From contig QVRM01002755.1 of the NCBI GenBank assembly GCA_003439945.1, positions 445,001 to 509,000 of the forward strand: DNA of 64,000 nucleotides, in the 5' to 3' direction. Both the position numbers and the translations under genes were made by a program. Of this stretch, positions 31,689-42,645 are shown piece after piece (position 1 is the first letter of the stretch; each line of letters starts with the position of its first letter). Under the pieces are notes generated by a model. That model saw only the letters and a list, made by a program, of their open reading frames with translations. It was not told where the DNA came from and searched no databases. The DNA is from Dermanyssus gallinae (Eukaryota > Arthropoda > Arachnida > Mesostigmata > Dermanyssidae).

Positions 31689-31835
31689 TTTTTTTTAGAG
31701 AGAACTAACTGGAAAATGCGGAACGTACACACGGTAACCACGGCAGGATTGTCCTCAACTGCAAGTGTGGGCCGGTAGTGTGGAGCTCTAACTCACTAAA
31801 AACCAGTCGTGTCCCCCTTCCCCCCATTGGCATTA
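31689..31835 (-). mobile_element. Inverted second copy of the R1-like 3' end
   Basis: T9 at 31690-31698 (the poly(A) tail on the minus strand) is followed by AACTAACTGGAAAATGCGG, GGGCCGGTAGTGTGGAGC and ACTAAAAACCAGTCGTGTC, the reverse complement of 30190-30312 with scattered substitutions. It is more heavily 5' truncated than the first copy. Confidence 0.75.
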
Positions 31836-32941
31836 CTGCAAACTACGGAGGGGGGAGTGTAATAGCCCGGTTTACTGGTCGCGCCACCCCTCCCCCCTCC
31901 CCCCCGTGGCCAGAGAGAGCGCCGCCGTGCGCAGACGGATAACCCGCTCTGTTTCGGTTAAAACACGCTTGATGACGGTCGCGATTGTGCACCAAGTGCA
32001 TCAAGTAAAGTTGTAATGAAGTTTTGCACGGCTGACTGCTGGAAGGTGACGTATACATGCTAACCAGGAGCTAGTTATCGCCGGAGCTCAGTTAGCTGAT
32101 GCAGCCTGATAAGCGTGTCGTTGTTGTGCGTGTGTGCGTTTTATGCGCAGACTTCGCAGGGAATCGACTGAACGATTTGCCACCGATTACACGGGCCGTG
32201 GTGTGATTTTGCGATGCTGCAGCAGTATAATATATATTTTGTGCTTGTTTTCTAGATTTGTTTTTTAGATTTTGCTTTAATTGAAGATATCATACATGTA
32301 GCTATTACGTATAAACATACCCGAGTTCTGGAAATGTAGTGATGTAGTTCGTGCATTCGTTTATTGAGCTGGCAGTCTACGCATAAACCTCGCAGAAAAC
32401 GGCGAAAAGACAGCAACAAGCCTAATTATGAGTTTCCGTCGCTTAGACTCTATTTAGTTTTGCCTGGCCAAGCTGCTGTTGGATAATTACCTGTTGTGTC
32501 AAGGAAGCGTCTACGAAAGCACGCAACTCGCTATGCAGTAACATCGTAACATCAGTGCTCGATAATAAGCGACCCCGAAGTTGGACGAGAGCCGTTTTAT
32601 ACGTTTTGTAATACAAACAGGAACAGGCTATTAAGCATCTTGCCGATATGTTTTGTTTAGTTAAACTTTATTTTGTAAGTACATTTGTCTACATTATAAA
32701 ATATTCGAATACAGAAACGTGTAAGGAACGTCCATGACATGCACCTATAGTTCTATCAGAATCAGTCATTGTTCTACACAAAGGTCAATTTCCTCACCGA
32801 AGAAAGGTCACTCGCCTCGTGCTAATTACTTAGAAAGTCCTAACCAAGAAAATATTATAAAAATCACTTGGCCATTTGAGGTACTTGCTAAAGGCGCAGA
32901 TAAAGACACGTACACCGGTTAGAGTCCGTATGTGGTTAGTC
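31836..32941. other. Unassigned, partly GC-rich DNA
   Basis: 31850-32230 is GC-richer than its surroundings, with G and C runs. It could be a promoter-proximal or untranslated region, but no TATA-exon arrangement or ORF supports a gene. The remainder is AT-rich with no recognisable content. Confidence 0.35.
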
Positions 32942-33090
32942 GTTACGTTAAGCCACTCACTGAGAACGTTAAGTTACGTTAAGCCATTCACTGAGAACGG
33001 TAAGTTACGTTAAGTCATTCACTGAGAACGTTAAGTTACGTTAAGCCATTCACTGAGAACATTAAATACGTTAAGCCATTCACTGAGAAC
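32942..33090. repeat. Minisatellite, 31-bp unit, about five copies
   Basis: Units start at 32942, 32973, 33004, 33035 and 33066 with the core GTTACGTTAAGCCATTCACT. Copies differ by one to four bases; the last has lost a few bases at its start. No spacer-repeat pattern, so it is not a CRISPR. Confidence 0.95.
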
Positions 33091-33560
33091 GCTCCTCTAC
33101 ATTCAGAACCCCATTTTCGGGTTTTATATTTATAAAACTAGGGTTCTGTGATCTCGATAAGTGTATCGTGCCAGCGTGTTTAAGCAGCCTTGACTTGCAA
33201 AGAAGGCAATAATGAAATGCCTTTCCGGAGAGCGGCATATTTTGCCTTCTCGCCTCCCCTTGAAAGTTTAAGCATCAGCGTTCTTTTTAAGCTTTTTCTT
33301 AGACATACATGCGGGAAACGTACCCATTGCATTCGAGACAATCGGCCCCATCAGTTCAGGTACAGCAAAAATCCTGAAAAATATCAGAAAAATAGAAGAA
33401 GTTACGAGCGATCGACGCGAGGCCATGTTTTTGAGAGAGATGATGTCTTAGGCTGTTTGTAGAGGGAACGTGGCTTCCATCATAGGCGCCATGAAATGAC
33501 AGAAAGCTTTCAGAGCAGCATGAACCTGGCATAAACGTTCATACCCCATATGTAATAACT
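33091..33560. other. Unassigned DNA
   Basis: A 90-codon plus-strand open frame (33190-33462) has no recognised domain. Confidence 0.35.
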
Positions 33561-33608
33561 AAATAATAATAATAATAATAATAATAATAGTAATAATAAT
33601 AATAATAG

Positions 33609-33680
<72 letters not shown>
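33561..33680. repeat. (AAT)n array 1
   Basis: About 40 units with a few AGT and ACT interruptions. Its orientation is opposite to arrays 2 and 3. Confidence 0.97.
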
Positions 33681-33682
<2 letters not shown>

Positions 33683-34402
33683 CTGCTAGAAAGGCGCATA
33701 AAAAATAATAATTCTTGCAACAGCAATGATAAAGGTTATTTATGTCTGGCATTTTGTGGCTGTAAACTCTGAGACTCTTGAAAAGGAGACAGCTCTATCA
33801 GTTGTCTACGTTTTGATGGCAGTTTAACGTTACAAAAAGCGCTAGCAGAATTAGCTAGGTTCAAAAGGGAATACGAATCTCGCGGCCGCGACAGCTTAGG
33901 TCTGTTGGCATAACCACAGAGGCGGCCATCCATGCAAATCGCATGCCCTTAGCTCGGTAAAAGCATTAACTAAACTTTGCATACAAAGTTCGTTTATATT
34001 TTATGCAACACCACACGGAGGAGAGCGGTTGGCAATCTTTATAACGAAACTACTTTATGTGTTCGTTTTGTTTAGCACAGCTACAAGCAAGTTGTTGAGA
34101 AGTCTAGCTTAGACATTCTCCGTGCATTTGCAGAAGTGCTGAAGCAATTTTAGCAAAACGTTTATATGGTTTGTTTTTGGCTAACAAGTATGCATTCGCA
34201 GAACTTTAAATTACATAGTTTTGAACTTTCAATAGTCGCGCACACACTACATGCTTCACTTAACATTTTTGGATCTTGGGTGAAAAGGGTAAATCAAGTG
34301 GAAGGACCTGAGTCAAGTCTTTAATAATATTAATCTGGAAGGGGGGCACCAGGAAAGTGTATGCTAACTGTAGGCCGGTTAGCTCGGAAATAAACGGACT
34401 GC
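33681..34402. other. Unassigned DNA ending in a LINE-like 3' terminus
   Basis: No gene. The last 60 bases (TAGGCCGGTTAGCTCGGAAA, then TAAACGGACTGC) look like a LINE 3' end, with the (ATT)n array as its expanded tail. This is inference from similarity to general LINE termini; no coding part is attached. Confidence 0.35.
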
Positions 34403-34537
<135 letters not shown>

Positions 34538-34638
34538 ATGTTAAACGATGTTACAGTTGAGAGGTCTGAACGTATTATTGCAAAGTTTTTTTAAATATCT
34601 AGTTCACTCCATGGCGCCTAAAATAGATGCCGCGTTTC

Positions 34639-34771
<133 letters not shown>

Positions 34772-35325
34772 TATTTATCAGTTAAGAGAAGCGAAGAAAC
34801 GAATGCGAAATGTGTTCATGGATTAAAACTACATAGTAGTCTGGTCGAAAACTCCATCCAAATTTGTACCGCGTTGCACCGCGTGAATGTTTAGCTAACA
34901 TATAGCTTTACAACGTGCTTTTAGCGGGCTTGGCTTTTGTTTCGGCCCCAATTCAGGACTATAATAGATCTTCCGCATGCTCTCTGCACATGCAAACAAG
35001 CGCCTTCATGTGTGAAGGTTCGTTCGCTCTGATCCTGGGAAGCAACGTGAACTATAATTATGTACTCCCCCAATGAGCCTGCCTGGAAACCCCTATGATG
35101 ACGTATGCCTGTATATGACTGAGTATCTGATAACATAATGGTTTGGTCGCGATCGTATGGAAAATAATTAACTCGTGATAGGGGTTTTGTCAAGGACCGC
35201 ATATTGCACTTGCGTTGGATGAACTAATATCGGTACGGAAACATGGCTAAGCAGAAAAATGACGTAAGTTTTCCTAACCTGCAAAACGGTATGGTTTTGT
35301 ACCGGTCTTTGTTAATTATTCACTA
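34772..35325. other. Unassigned DNA
   Basis: No recognised gene. A 93-codon minus-strand frame (34921-35202) lacks a family signature. Confidence 0.35.
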
Positions 35326-35830
35326 CACATGTACTTATTTTAAGGTTTTAAGGTTTGATAGAACTCGGCAAGAAAATAATTTTTCCAATGGAAGGAGGGG
35401 CGGAAACTTCTTGTATACGAGTGAGGGTGAAATGTATTAAAAAAAAAAGTTATTTTGCCTTTTTCCCCTAAATATTTGTGTCAACGCATGAGGAAACCAA
35501 TAGGCCAACGAAAACTCTGCATAATTTGAAAGACACCCAACCCACGCTAGCAAAAGACGAATATCCAGATGAAGGGAAGTCATCAAAAAATGATATGTTG
35601 TTATGTCTCACGTTGAAGTTTTCACGTACAGAGACGTAAAATTTTGTCGTTATGGCCAAAAATTCGTAACGTAGTTGCCGAGCAACGATGCTTTTTCGAC
35701 AACCATAGTTGTTATGTTTTACGTTGAAGCTTTCACGTTTAGAAGCATAACACTTTCTTAGACGTTTTGGCCCCCTCCTTCTATTGGAAAAAAGTATTTT
35801 CGTGCCGAATTCTACCAAATAAGTACACAC
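35326..35830. mobile_element. Foldback (MITE-like) element of about 500 bp
   Basis: Imperfect inverted arms: about 35326-35405 (TGTACTTATTTT, GAACTCGGCAAGAAAATA, TTTTTCCAATGGAAGGAGG) pair with 35750-35830 (CCTCCTTCTATTGG, TATTTTCGTGCCGAATTC, AATAAGTACACA). Inside, two 60-base segments at about 35597 and 35708 (period 111; GTTGTTATG, ACGTTGAAG, TTTCACGT) form a degenerate tandem duplication. There is no transposase. A (TA)n tract follows. The superfamily is unknown. Confidence 0.6.
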
Positions 35831-35840
35831 GGTTATTTAT

Positions 35841-35845
<5 letters not shown>

Positions 35846-35888
<43 letters not shown>
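35846..35888. repeat. (TA)n microsatellite
   Basis: About 21 TA units next to the foldback element. Confidence 0.97.
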
Positions 35889-35891
<3 letters not shown>

Positions 35892-36114
35892 GTAAATTAA
35901 ATACTGCGTCCTTGTAGCAACGGCATAGATATTTCCCACATTGCATTCCCAATAGATCTAGCAAAACGCGTGAACAGGAGATCACTGTTATCTAGCACCA
36001 GAGTTGGTTGCTAAGGATGCTATCGCTAACTTGTGAGTCGCAAAAATTCTGCATCAATGATGGGTGCCACAAAGTCAGTAAAGTCCGTGATGCTTTAGGC
36101 CATCAGACCTTTTA

Positions 36115-36184
36115 ATCATACCTATGATTATAAATGCTTGGCGCGGAACCGGACGCGCCAAGCATTTATAATCATAGGTATGAT
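36115..36184. repeat. Perfect 31-bp inverted repeat with 8-base loop
   Basis: 36115-36145 is the exact reverse complement of 36154-36184; the loop is GAACCGGA. The stem ends in GCGCG/CGCGC at the loop. A perfect stem of this length indicates a recent origin or selection. It could be a tiny foldback element, a template-switch product or an RNA hairpin; no ORF or promoter nearby decides this. Confidence 0.95.
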
Positions 36185-36359
36185 CCTTTTTGCACATCAC
36201 ATTTTCGTCGGGTCAGGATGGGTAGCGAAAGATACGCAAACCGTAAAAAAGACTAAATAATCGAAATAGACTCAGAATCGACCAGTCCACCACACGACAA
36301 GCATATGAACGGCTCACAGACGGGGGCGCCTATCTTAATAGCGCTCCATGCGAAATCCT

Positions 36360-37570
36360 CTATGCGGAACGAGGCAGGACCCAGTATGGTGCCAAGCTTT
36401 CGAGAGGACTGGGCTCAGAGGCGTCCCCCGCTAAAGGAATGCTGAGTCGTTGAAAACGGGCCGTTAATTTATTGATGTAAGGTGATCCGTAGTTGTTTTT
36501 TAAATTTAATCTTGTATTTTTATCAACAAGTGATCCCGCCAGGGAATCAAATTGATTCAATAATGTAGGCTGCGGCGAGATCCGTAGCCGTTCTAATACT
36601 AAGAAGCATTCATTGTTATTTGTCGGTGCATTGATCTTTGCCATGAAGTAAAAATAAACGTTTTCGTTTTTAATAGGTAAACACAGCATATGTTCTGCGT
36701 ACCAATTTGAGATAAGTTTGAGTTGACCGTTTGTATTATCAACATCACTGGTCCGACTTTGTAAGAAAAGTGGGCAAAAAAAGTGATGTCACGGGCAACA
36801 ACGATTGTCTTTAGTTTACTAGCCTTTAGAAGCGATTTACTAAATATTTGGAATTGTGCTGGGAGAGAGGCTGTCCCTAGTGGTGTACCGAGGTGCGGGG
36901 AAAACGGGCAAATGATACATTGTCGCCGTTTCTGGTGATTTGTACCCTGTCGCATAAGTAAAAATTGAAAAATTGGACCTTCAGTGAAACTTAGTTGTGT
37001 GAGTATACTGGTAAAGATGTGTTTATCTACTAAGTCAAATGCTTTTTCAATATCGACAAACAAAGATAGAAACAATTATTTGATTGGGCTCCCAACGTTT
37101 TGTTATAAATGCTTAAAGATGAGTACGAGCTAAGTTAGGATTATATATACTGCGAAAGCCAAATTGCATCGGACTAATAAAGTTTGTATTTTCAAGATAT
37201 AGGCGAATCTGATCATTGTTAATTAATCTATTTTCGCTAGAAATGGAACGCAAGCAGAAGGTCGTTGTTTAATTTTTATTCTCCTCTTTAAATATTGTTG
37301 TAATTATTGCATATTTTCGTTCTACCGGTCGTATCTCTTGTGTAAGACATTGATTGAATATGGCTGCCAAAATATTTTATATGTAGATTATGTATTGCTT
37401 AATGAAGTTGCCGGGAATATACACTTGACAGCCACTACAGAAATACCATTTGTGTAAGACATTGGTTGAATACAGTTTCCAAAAAATTTGATATGTAAAT
37501 TTTATATTGCTTAATGAACTTACAGGGAATATGCGCTTGGCTATTGGAAAGCTTGATTTTTCCATGCGTT
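36360..37570 (-). pseudogene. LINE reverse transcriptase relic with internal duplication
   Basis: Minus-strand reading: PGNFIKQYIIYI and LAAIFNQCLTQEIRPVER (RT domains 0-1), NTNFISPMQFGFRS (domain 2), IVSIFVDIEKAFDLVDK (motif A, catalytic Asp kept), PHLGTPLGTA (motif B, PQG to PLG), then VVARDITFFAHFS, where YADD is replaced by A-R-D. The tail (RLRISPQPTLLNQFDSLAGS) follows in another frame. An approximately 112-bp tandem duplication (37338-37560) repeats part of the N-terminal region. At least three frameshifts. ORF1, endonuclease and 3' end were not found. Confidence 0.7.
37338..37560. repeat. Two-copy tandem duplication, period about 112 bp
   Basis: TTGTGTAAGACATTG at 37338 recurs at 37450, and similarity runs through TATTGCTTAATGAA and GGGAATAT in both copies with many substitutions. 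It lies inside the RT relic. Confidence 0.8.
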
Positions 37571-38487
37571 TCCTTCTGAACTAGTGTTCAAAACCTCGCC
37601 TAGAATGACTTTAGTAGTCTTGTCGTATGCAGCAAGGTTTTTGATATATGTGAAAGCCAGTATGCTAGTGACATGTAGTCAAATCTGAAATCTGAAAGCA
37701 ACGAATATTAGATTAAGTACGCGAGCTAGAATAAGCGAAGTACGGTCGATGTCTTGCTAACTAACCTCAGCACAGCAGCCACAATCAATAATCAGCGAGG
37801 CGCATTTAATGCCCTCAGCTCATCGAACACACTATAAAATCATGCTCAATCTGTACCAAACCAACAAGCCCAATGAACAATGCCTTTAGTACACACTCTT
37901 AGCCGCTCACTGAACTTTTAGATGTTACAAAATGCACTTAATTTATTCAACTAAGAGACAATATAGCTCTTTCGGTGGCACTGAGAAAGCTATGTAGTGG
38001 TTAAAGCAGATCAATACTCATGAAAACCGTTACGCAAATCCACTGCGCAAAAGTCATAGTTTGAAAAACAAAGCAGCGCTATTAAATACACCACATGTAG
38101 TCACACGGATCTCAGCCAGGAGGAACTATAACGACTTAAATATATAAACAGTCGGTGCATTATGACTGAGAGAATAAATATTAAACCCATCAATCACATT
38201 TTCTATCTAGAAATAACAGTGGCGCCCAGGTATCATTCAGCAGACATATGGAAGAAATACGTAGCAAAGCCACCGCTGTAATGGTTCTAGTGGGAGACGT
38301 TACTCAAATGAAACTTAACATCGCGCCAAAATTTCTTTCGAATACAATATATACTAATATATTTTATTCTCGCAAATACGCCTCCTTTTACATTGTCAGA
38401 TCTTAAAAGCATAGATAAGACTAAATCTCATTCTGTAAAGCGCGCTTTGGGCTTTCCCAAAAATAACTACTGGATTTAGGACGGGGC
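37571..38487. other. AT-rich spacer
   Basis: No gene recognised between the RT relic and LINE-D. Confidence 0.4.
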
Positions 38488-38502
38488 AAGATACCGTTTA
38501 GT
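38488..38502. repeat. LINE-D target-site duplication, 5' copy
   Basis: AAGATACCGTTTAGT, identical to 39788-39802. Confidence 0.92.
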
Positions 38503-39787
38503 GGGCTCGCCAAGAAGACTCCTTGGAGGCTGCAGCAAACTTGGCTCTCGAAAATATCAATGGGATGGAGGCTAATCACCTCCAGCTTGCTCCACATAAG
38601 ACCGAGGCATTGTATTTGACAGGCCACAAGCGCACCCGGGGGTCCGGCTGGAGGTTGCAGGCCACCAGATCACGGTGCAGAAAACTGCTAGGTATCTTGG
38701 GGTGTACCTTGATACTGGGCTCTCGGGGGGGGGGGGGGAGGGGGGGGTCACATCCAGCACGTAACCAGGAAAGTCGCCCAGGTGTCTCAGAACCTATCTG
38801 GCATCCTGCCACGCGAGGGAGGCGCGGGCGATGCTCGGAGCCGCCTTCTGGCGTCAGTCGTTGAATCTACAGCACTGAATGCAGCTTCGGTGTGGGGGGA
38901 TATGGCGTTGCGTATAAGTCGCAATCGCAGTGCCCTGCCGGCCGTTCAGAAGACCGTGGCTATGCGGGTCTGCAGGGATACAGAACGATTAGTACTGACG
39001 TTCTATTGGTGCTTGCGCATCAGCTGCCATGTGATCTACTGGCGACTAAGCGCAGCGAAGGGCACCTCGATGGGAACGTCGCTTGGACACAGACGAGAGA
39101 AAAGACTCTGTATGACTGGGCTGTCGCCTGGGCCCACCCCCTATCCGGAGACAGCCGCGGTCGATGGACCAGGTCGTTAATCCTAGATCTTAATATCTGG
39201 TACAAAGGCCCTGTTCAGGGCCCTCTAACCTACTACATGAGACAAATCCTGACTGGGCACGGCCACTTTCAGGTGTAAATGGGCAGAACCGGTAAATCCT
39301 TAGAGGACACCTGTGTGCTCTGCACTTCCGGAGGGCCGGATGACGTAGATCACACAGTGGCCAACTGTTCGGCACTGCGCCACTTCCGAACCGGTATGAA
39401 CTACGCAGGAACTGGTGAAAAGACACTCTCCATTGTCACGAGGATGATGTTCAGCCAGTCTGACTGGAATGAGAGACTCAAGTATTTAGATGCGCTGATG
39501 CGGGAAAAGACGCACCTGGAGAAGGTCCGACCAGCGTGGCTGACTCGCGCGTTTCCACCTCATTTCGGTTCAGTACAGGGAGTCCCAGGACGCGGCTGAG
39601 TACGAGAATATCCCCTTCTGGCCTCGGTGTACTGCCAGATAGTTCCGAACCGGGGGGACGGGGGTGGTGTTTAGTGGGTATTACACCCGGATAGGATGGA
39701 GTCTAATACTCTCCGCCGGTGTTGAGTCACTATCCGCCAACAATGTTGGCGGGTGTGTATAAATGCATTTTTCACCCCCCTAACAAA
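38503..39787 (+). mobile_element. LINE-D, 5'-truncated R1-like retrotransposon
   Basis: A 1,285-bp insertion with a perfect 15-bp TSD. It carries the region after the RT active site, the C-terminal domain and a 3' untranslated region of about 190 bp (TTTAGTGGGTATTACACCCG, GATAGGATGGAGTC, GGCGGGTGTGTATAAATGCA), ending in CCCCCCTAACAAA without a long poly(A). A second 3' copy lies at 42085-42645. Confidence 0.9.
38520..39599 (+). pseudogene. LINE-D ORF2 C-terminal part (R1 clade)
   Basis: The frame begins LEAAANLALENING, MEANHLQLAPHKTEALYLTG (RT thumb), breaks near 38640, continues VTRKVAQVSQNLSGILP and WGDMALRISRNR, breaks again near 38975, then has YRTISTDVLLVLAHQLPCDL, a signature of R1-clade proteins, and GRWTRSLILDLNIW. 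A TAA at 39276-39278 precedes the C-terminal knuckle CVLC...DDVDHTVANC (C-x2-C-x11-H-x4-C) and WNERLKYLDALMREKT. A G13 run at 38725-38737 is a likely cause of one frameshift. Confidence 0.8.
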
Positions 39788-39802
39788 AAGATACCGTTTA
39801 GT
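39788..39802. repeat. LINE-D target-site duplication, 3' copy
   Basis: AAGATACCGTTTAGT, identical to 38488-38502. Confidence 0.92.
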
Positions 39803-40273
39803 ACACAAAACTCAGAAGCCTACACAGAATTTAGAGAAAATCGCGACATGGCATTTGTTATGGGCCTCTACGTCGAAGGCCTCTATGGCCGCTTTTTGCC
39901 GTGATAGAGATTGTCATCACAGACAAGCAGAACTATAATGTGCTGCACAACATGGCATGGTTTCTATGAGCTCATATGGTTCAAAGGGAGTTGTTATGAA
40001 ATCGATTAGTGCGTATGCAAATATGTAGAACATGCAATCTCGGTCGTTACCTCATACCCAGCTACTCGTTTATCGAAACATCGTCACTAGAGTCAAGTGT
40101 CAACAATATTGTTAGCCTGCAAAATGATATATAAACGATTGCTTTTTTCTACAAATTAATGGTAAATAAATTCAAAACAAAAACCTGGTGAACCAAGACT
40201 GTCTCATCCACAGACAAAGGGCCGCCTGTGGGTGCACAGTCACTAAACGTGAGCGGATTCTTACAAGGGTTTC
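39803..40273. other. Unassigned spacer
   Basis: No gene recognised. Confidence 0.4.
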
Positions 40274-40620
40274 TCATATGTAAATGATTTTGAAAAGCCC
40301 TTGGATTCCTTCATATATGGCAGGAGCACCCAAAACATCTAGGTCATCCCGTGTCGTGTGAATGATTCCGGGAAGTGTTTGCACAGTCGCTTTATCTTGC
40401 TCCTGTAGATTCCCTTCTATGGCTGAGACCTTATGCTTAGAAGCGTCGAGTGTCAGCTCTTCCGGTTTCAACGTTTTTTCGTCGGTTGCTCTTGGACATT
40501 CCTTACGGGGTACACCTCCGAGATCCAAATGGCCACAACAAAAACGTTCAACTTCACGCTCACTTATAAGTTGAAAGGGCTTCTTGAAATACTTGCGCGT
40601 GAAGACTGATTGAATATTTA
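40274..40620 (-). pseudogene. Family E reverse transcriptase fragment
   Basis: On the minus strand the frame reads GGVPRKECPRATDEKTLKPE, LDASKHKVSAIEGNLQEQDK and TRDDLDVLGAPAIYEG. This is the segment just after the YLDD active site in family E; the same 'DDLDxLGxP' motif occurs at 58.9 kb (VTGDDLDLLGVPL). The YLDD box itself has collapsed to LDLGGVP through a deletion. The ends of the fragment are not defined. Confidence 0.55.
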
Positions 40621-42084
40621 GTAACTGACACTAGAAATGGTGTAACTATCTGCCGTGGTATTGAGTTTTCCAGAGCTGCAAATCTTGCAGGATTTTGCCA
40701 GACTTTTGCGGGATTCTGTATATGGCCTGAATATATAGTATCTATGTATCATAGTATATGACCTAGCAGCAGTAATACGGATTTGAACAAATTGTATGCA
40801 TGCGCATATATAAATGTGTGTAAATATATTTATTAGTTAAGTGCAGAATATATTTTAATAATAACAGTAATAGTAATATTGAATCGACAGACTGAAGTAT
40901 ATGCAGTCGGGAACAGAAAAATGGGCTTGTAGAAAACACTGACTGTCATCATATAGTCGGTAAAAGTAACCAGTCAAATAAGATGCAACAGATGACATGT
41001 TTATAGTGGAAAGCAATGCCTGCATAAGCAGTTCGGTGCATTATTCTGATCGTATGACACATGTGACCCTGACGATGAGGATCGTGACAACACGGATTAA
41101 GGAAGCTACATATAGAGTAAGATGTACAATAGTTTCAAAGAAGCTTTATTGTAAATACGATTTTGACAGAAGTGGCACGACTTTCGTTCTGTGACCCTCC
41201 CTCGATACGTAATTCCTGACAAAGACCACAGCCATGCATTTCATTCGTAAGAGCTTCCTAAGTGCCGAGGCCAAAGATAGCGCGACACCGTATTCGGCAC
41301 GGCACGAATGCATAATTAATTAAATTCCATCCGCGGATCCGCCATAATTTAATAGCATGCTAGTCTCGCACCCCATAGAACTCATGCTGACGACGACGTT
41401 GAGGACAACCCCAACAATAACAGCACCATCAAAACCCACGACAGAAACAAAAGTAAGACAGTAGCGCTTTTCTTCACACATTTTTTTTGTGGAAGAGGGT
41501 GAATGTTTTTACGCACGCTACGAGTGCGGGATGTTCCCACTCTCGAGCAATGTGGGACTCGACCCTAGGGTTTGGGACTCCCTTCACTCTCTAATGACCC
41601 ATATATCCATAAAACAGTACTATGGGCCACTAGGAGAAGTGGCGAGCGCCTACCGGATCATTTGGCCGAGGTCACTCACGAGTTCCCCTACTGGTCCGGC
41701 GTGCGTGTCCCACCATCTGCGAACGCGTCTGATTACAAGCCATGTCATCTGTTGATGTCGTAAGCGCTGTCAGTTCTCTTCTGTAACTGCCGAGCTCGGT
41801 TTTCTTTTTCATCACTGCAGTTGCCATTACCTCGCCGAGTTGTATCCTCACTACTACAATTGCTGCTGCTTCTTGTCAACCACAGAACGAGTGGACAACA
41901 CACCTGCCCGTAGGTCTACGTACTAGCGTCGTTAACCTAATTTAAAATTGCTAGGTGAGCAAGGCCCGAGAAGATGTAACAGCTGGCTGGCTAAGTTTAG
42001 GCAGGTGGGAGGGAGGGCCCGTAGCTTGCTAGTGCAACTAGAGGTACATATGAGGATGTCTGTACACGTATCAAAAGCGTCATT
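40621..42084. other. Unassigned DNA
   Basis: AT-rich to 41.3 kb, then GC-richer. Overlapping open frames at 41489-41763 show no recognised domain. Confidence 0.35.
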
Positions 42085-42645
42085 GGTTTCAGGTCTGTAT
42101 GTGCAGAATCGGTAATGCCTCAACAGATACCTGTGTGCTCTGCACTATCGGAGAGCTGGATGACGTGGATCAGGGAGCGGCCAACTGTTCAGCATTGAGT
42201 CACCTTCGCACCGGTACGAATTACGTAGGGGCTGGTGAGAAGACACTCTCCATTGTCACCAGAATGATGTCCTACCAGTCTGACTGGAACGATGGACTCA
42301 AGTACTTGGATGCTCTGATGCGGGAAAAGACGCACCTGGAGGAGGTCTGACGAGCGCGGCTGACTCGCACACTCCCACCCCCCTCCGGTTCAGTACAAGG
42401 AGGCCGAAGACGCGGTTGAGTACGAGAATCTCCCCTCCCGGCCTCGATGTACTGCCAGACAATTCCGAACTAGGGGGAGACTGGGGCAGGTGGTTTACAC
42501 GCGGGTATTACACGTGTAGTTGGTATTACACGCGGATAGGATGGAGTCCAATACTATCCGCCGGTGTCGGGTCCCTCACTATTTGCCAACCACCTCGGTG
42601 GGTGTGCGTAAATAGATTTTCCACTCCATTACAATACAAAAAAAG
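42085..42645 (+). mobile_element. LINE-D second copy, 3' end only
   Basis: Starts near the C-terminal knuckle of the LINE-D protein. The 83-codon frame 42099-42350 has CVLCTIGELDDVDQGAANC, where the zinc-ligand His of copy 1 is Gln, then KTLSIVTRMM and LKYLDALMREKT. The 3' untranslated region matches copy 1 (ATAGGATGGAGTCCAATACT, CCTCGGTGGGTGTGCGTAAA) and contains an extra duplicated GGTATTACACG segment. It ends in an A-rich stretch at about 42630-42645. I found no TSD. Confidence 0.85.

Noticed and set aside
31850..32230. CpG-island-like host promoter
   Set aside because: GC-richer than its surroundings, but no exon, start codon context or TATA arrangement supports a gene.
32942..33090. CRISPR-like repeat array
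   Set aside because: Units are directly adjacent with no unique spacers, and the genome is eukaryotic; it is a minisatellite.
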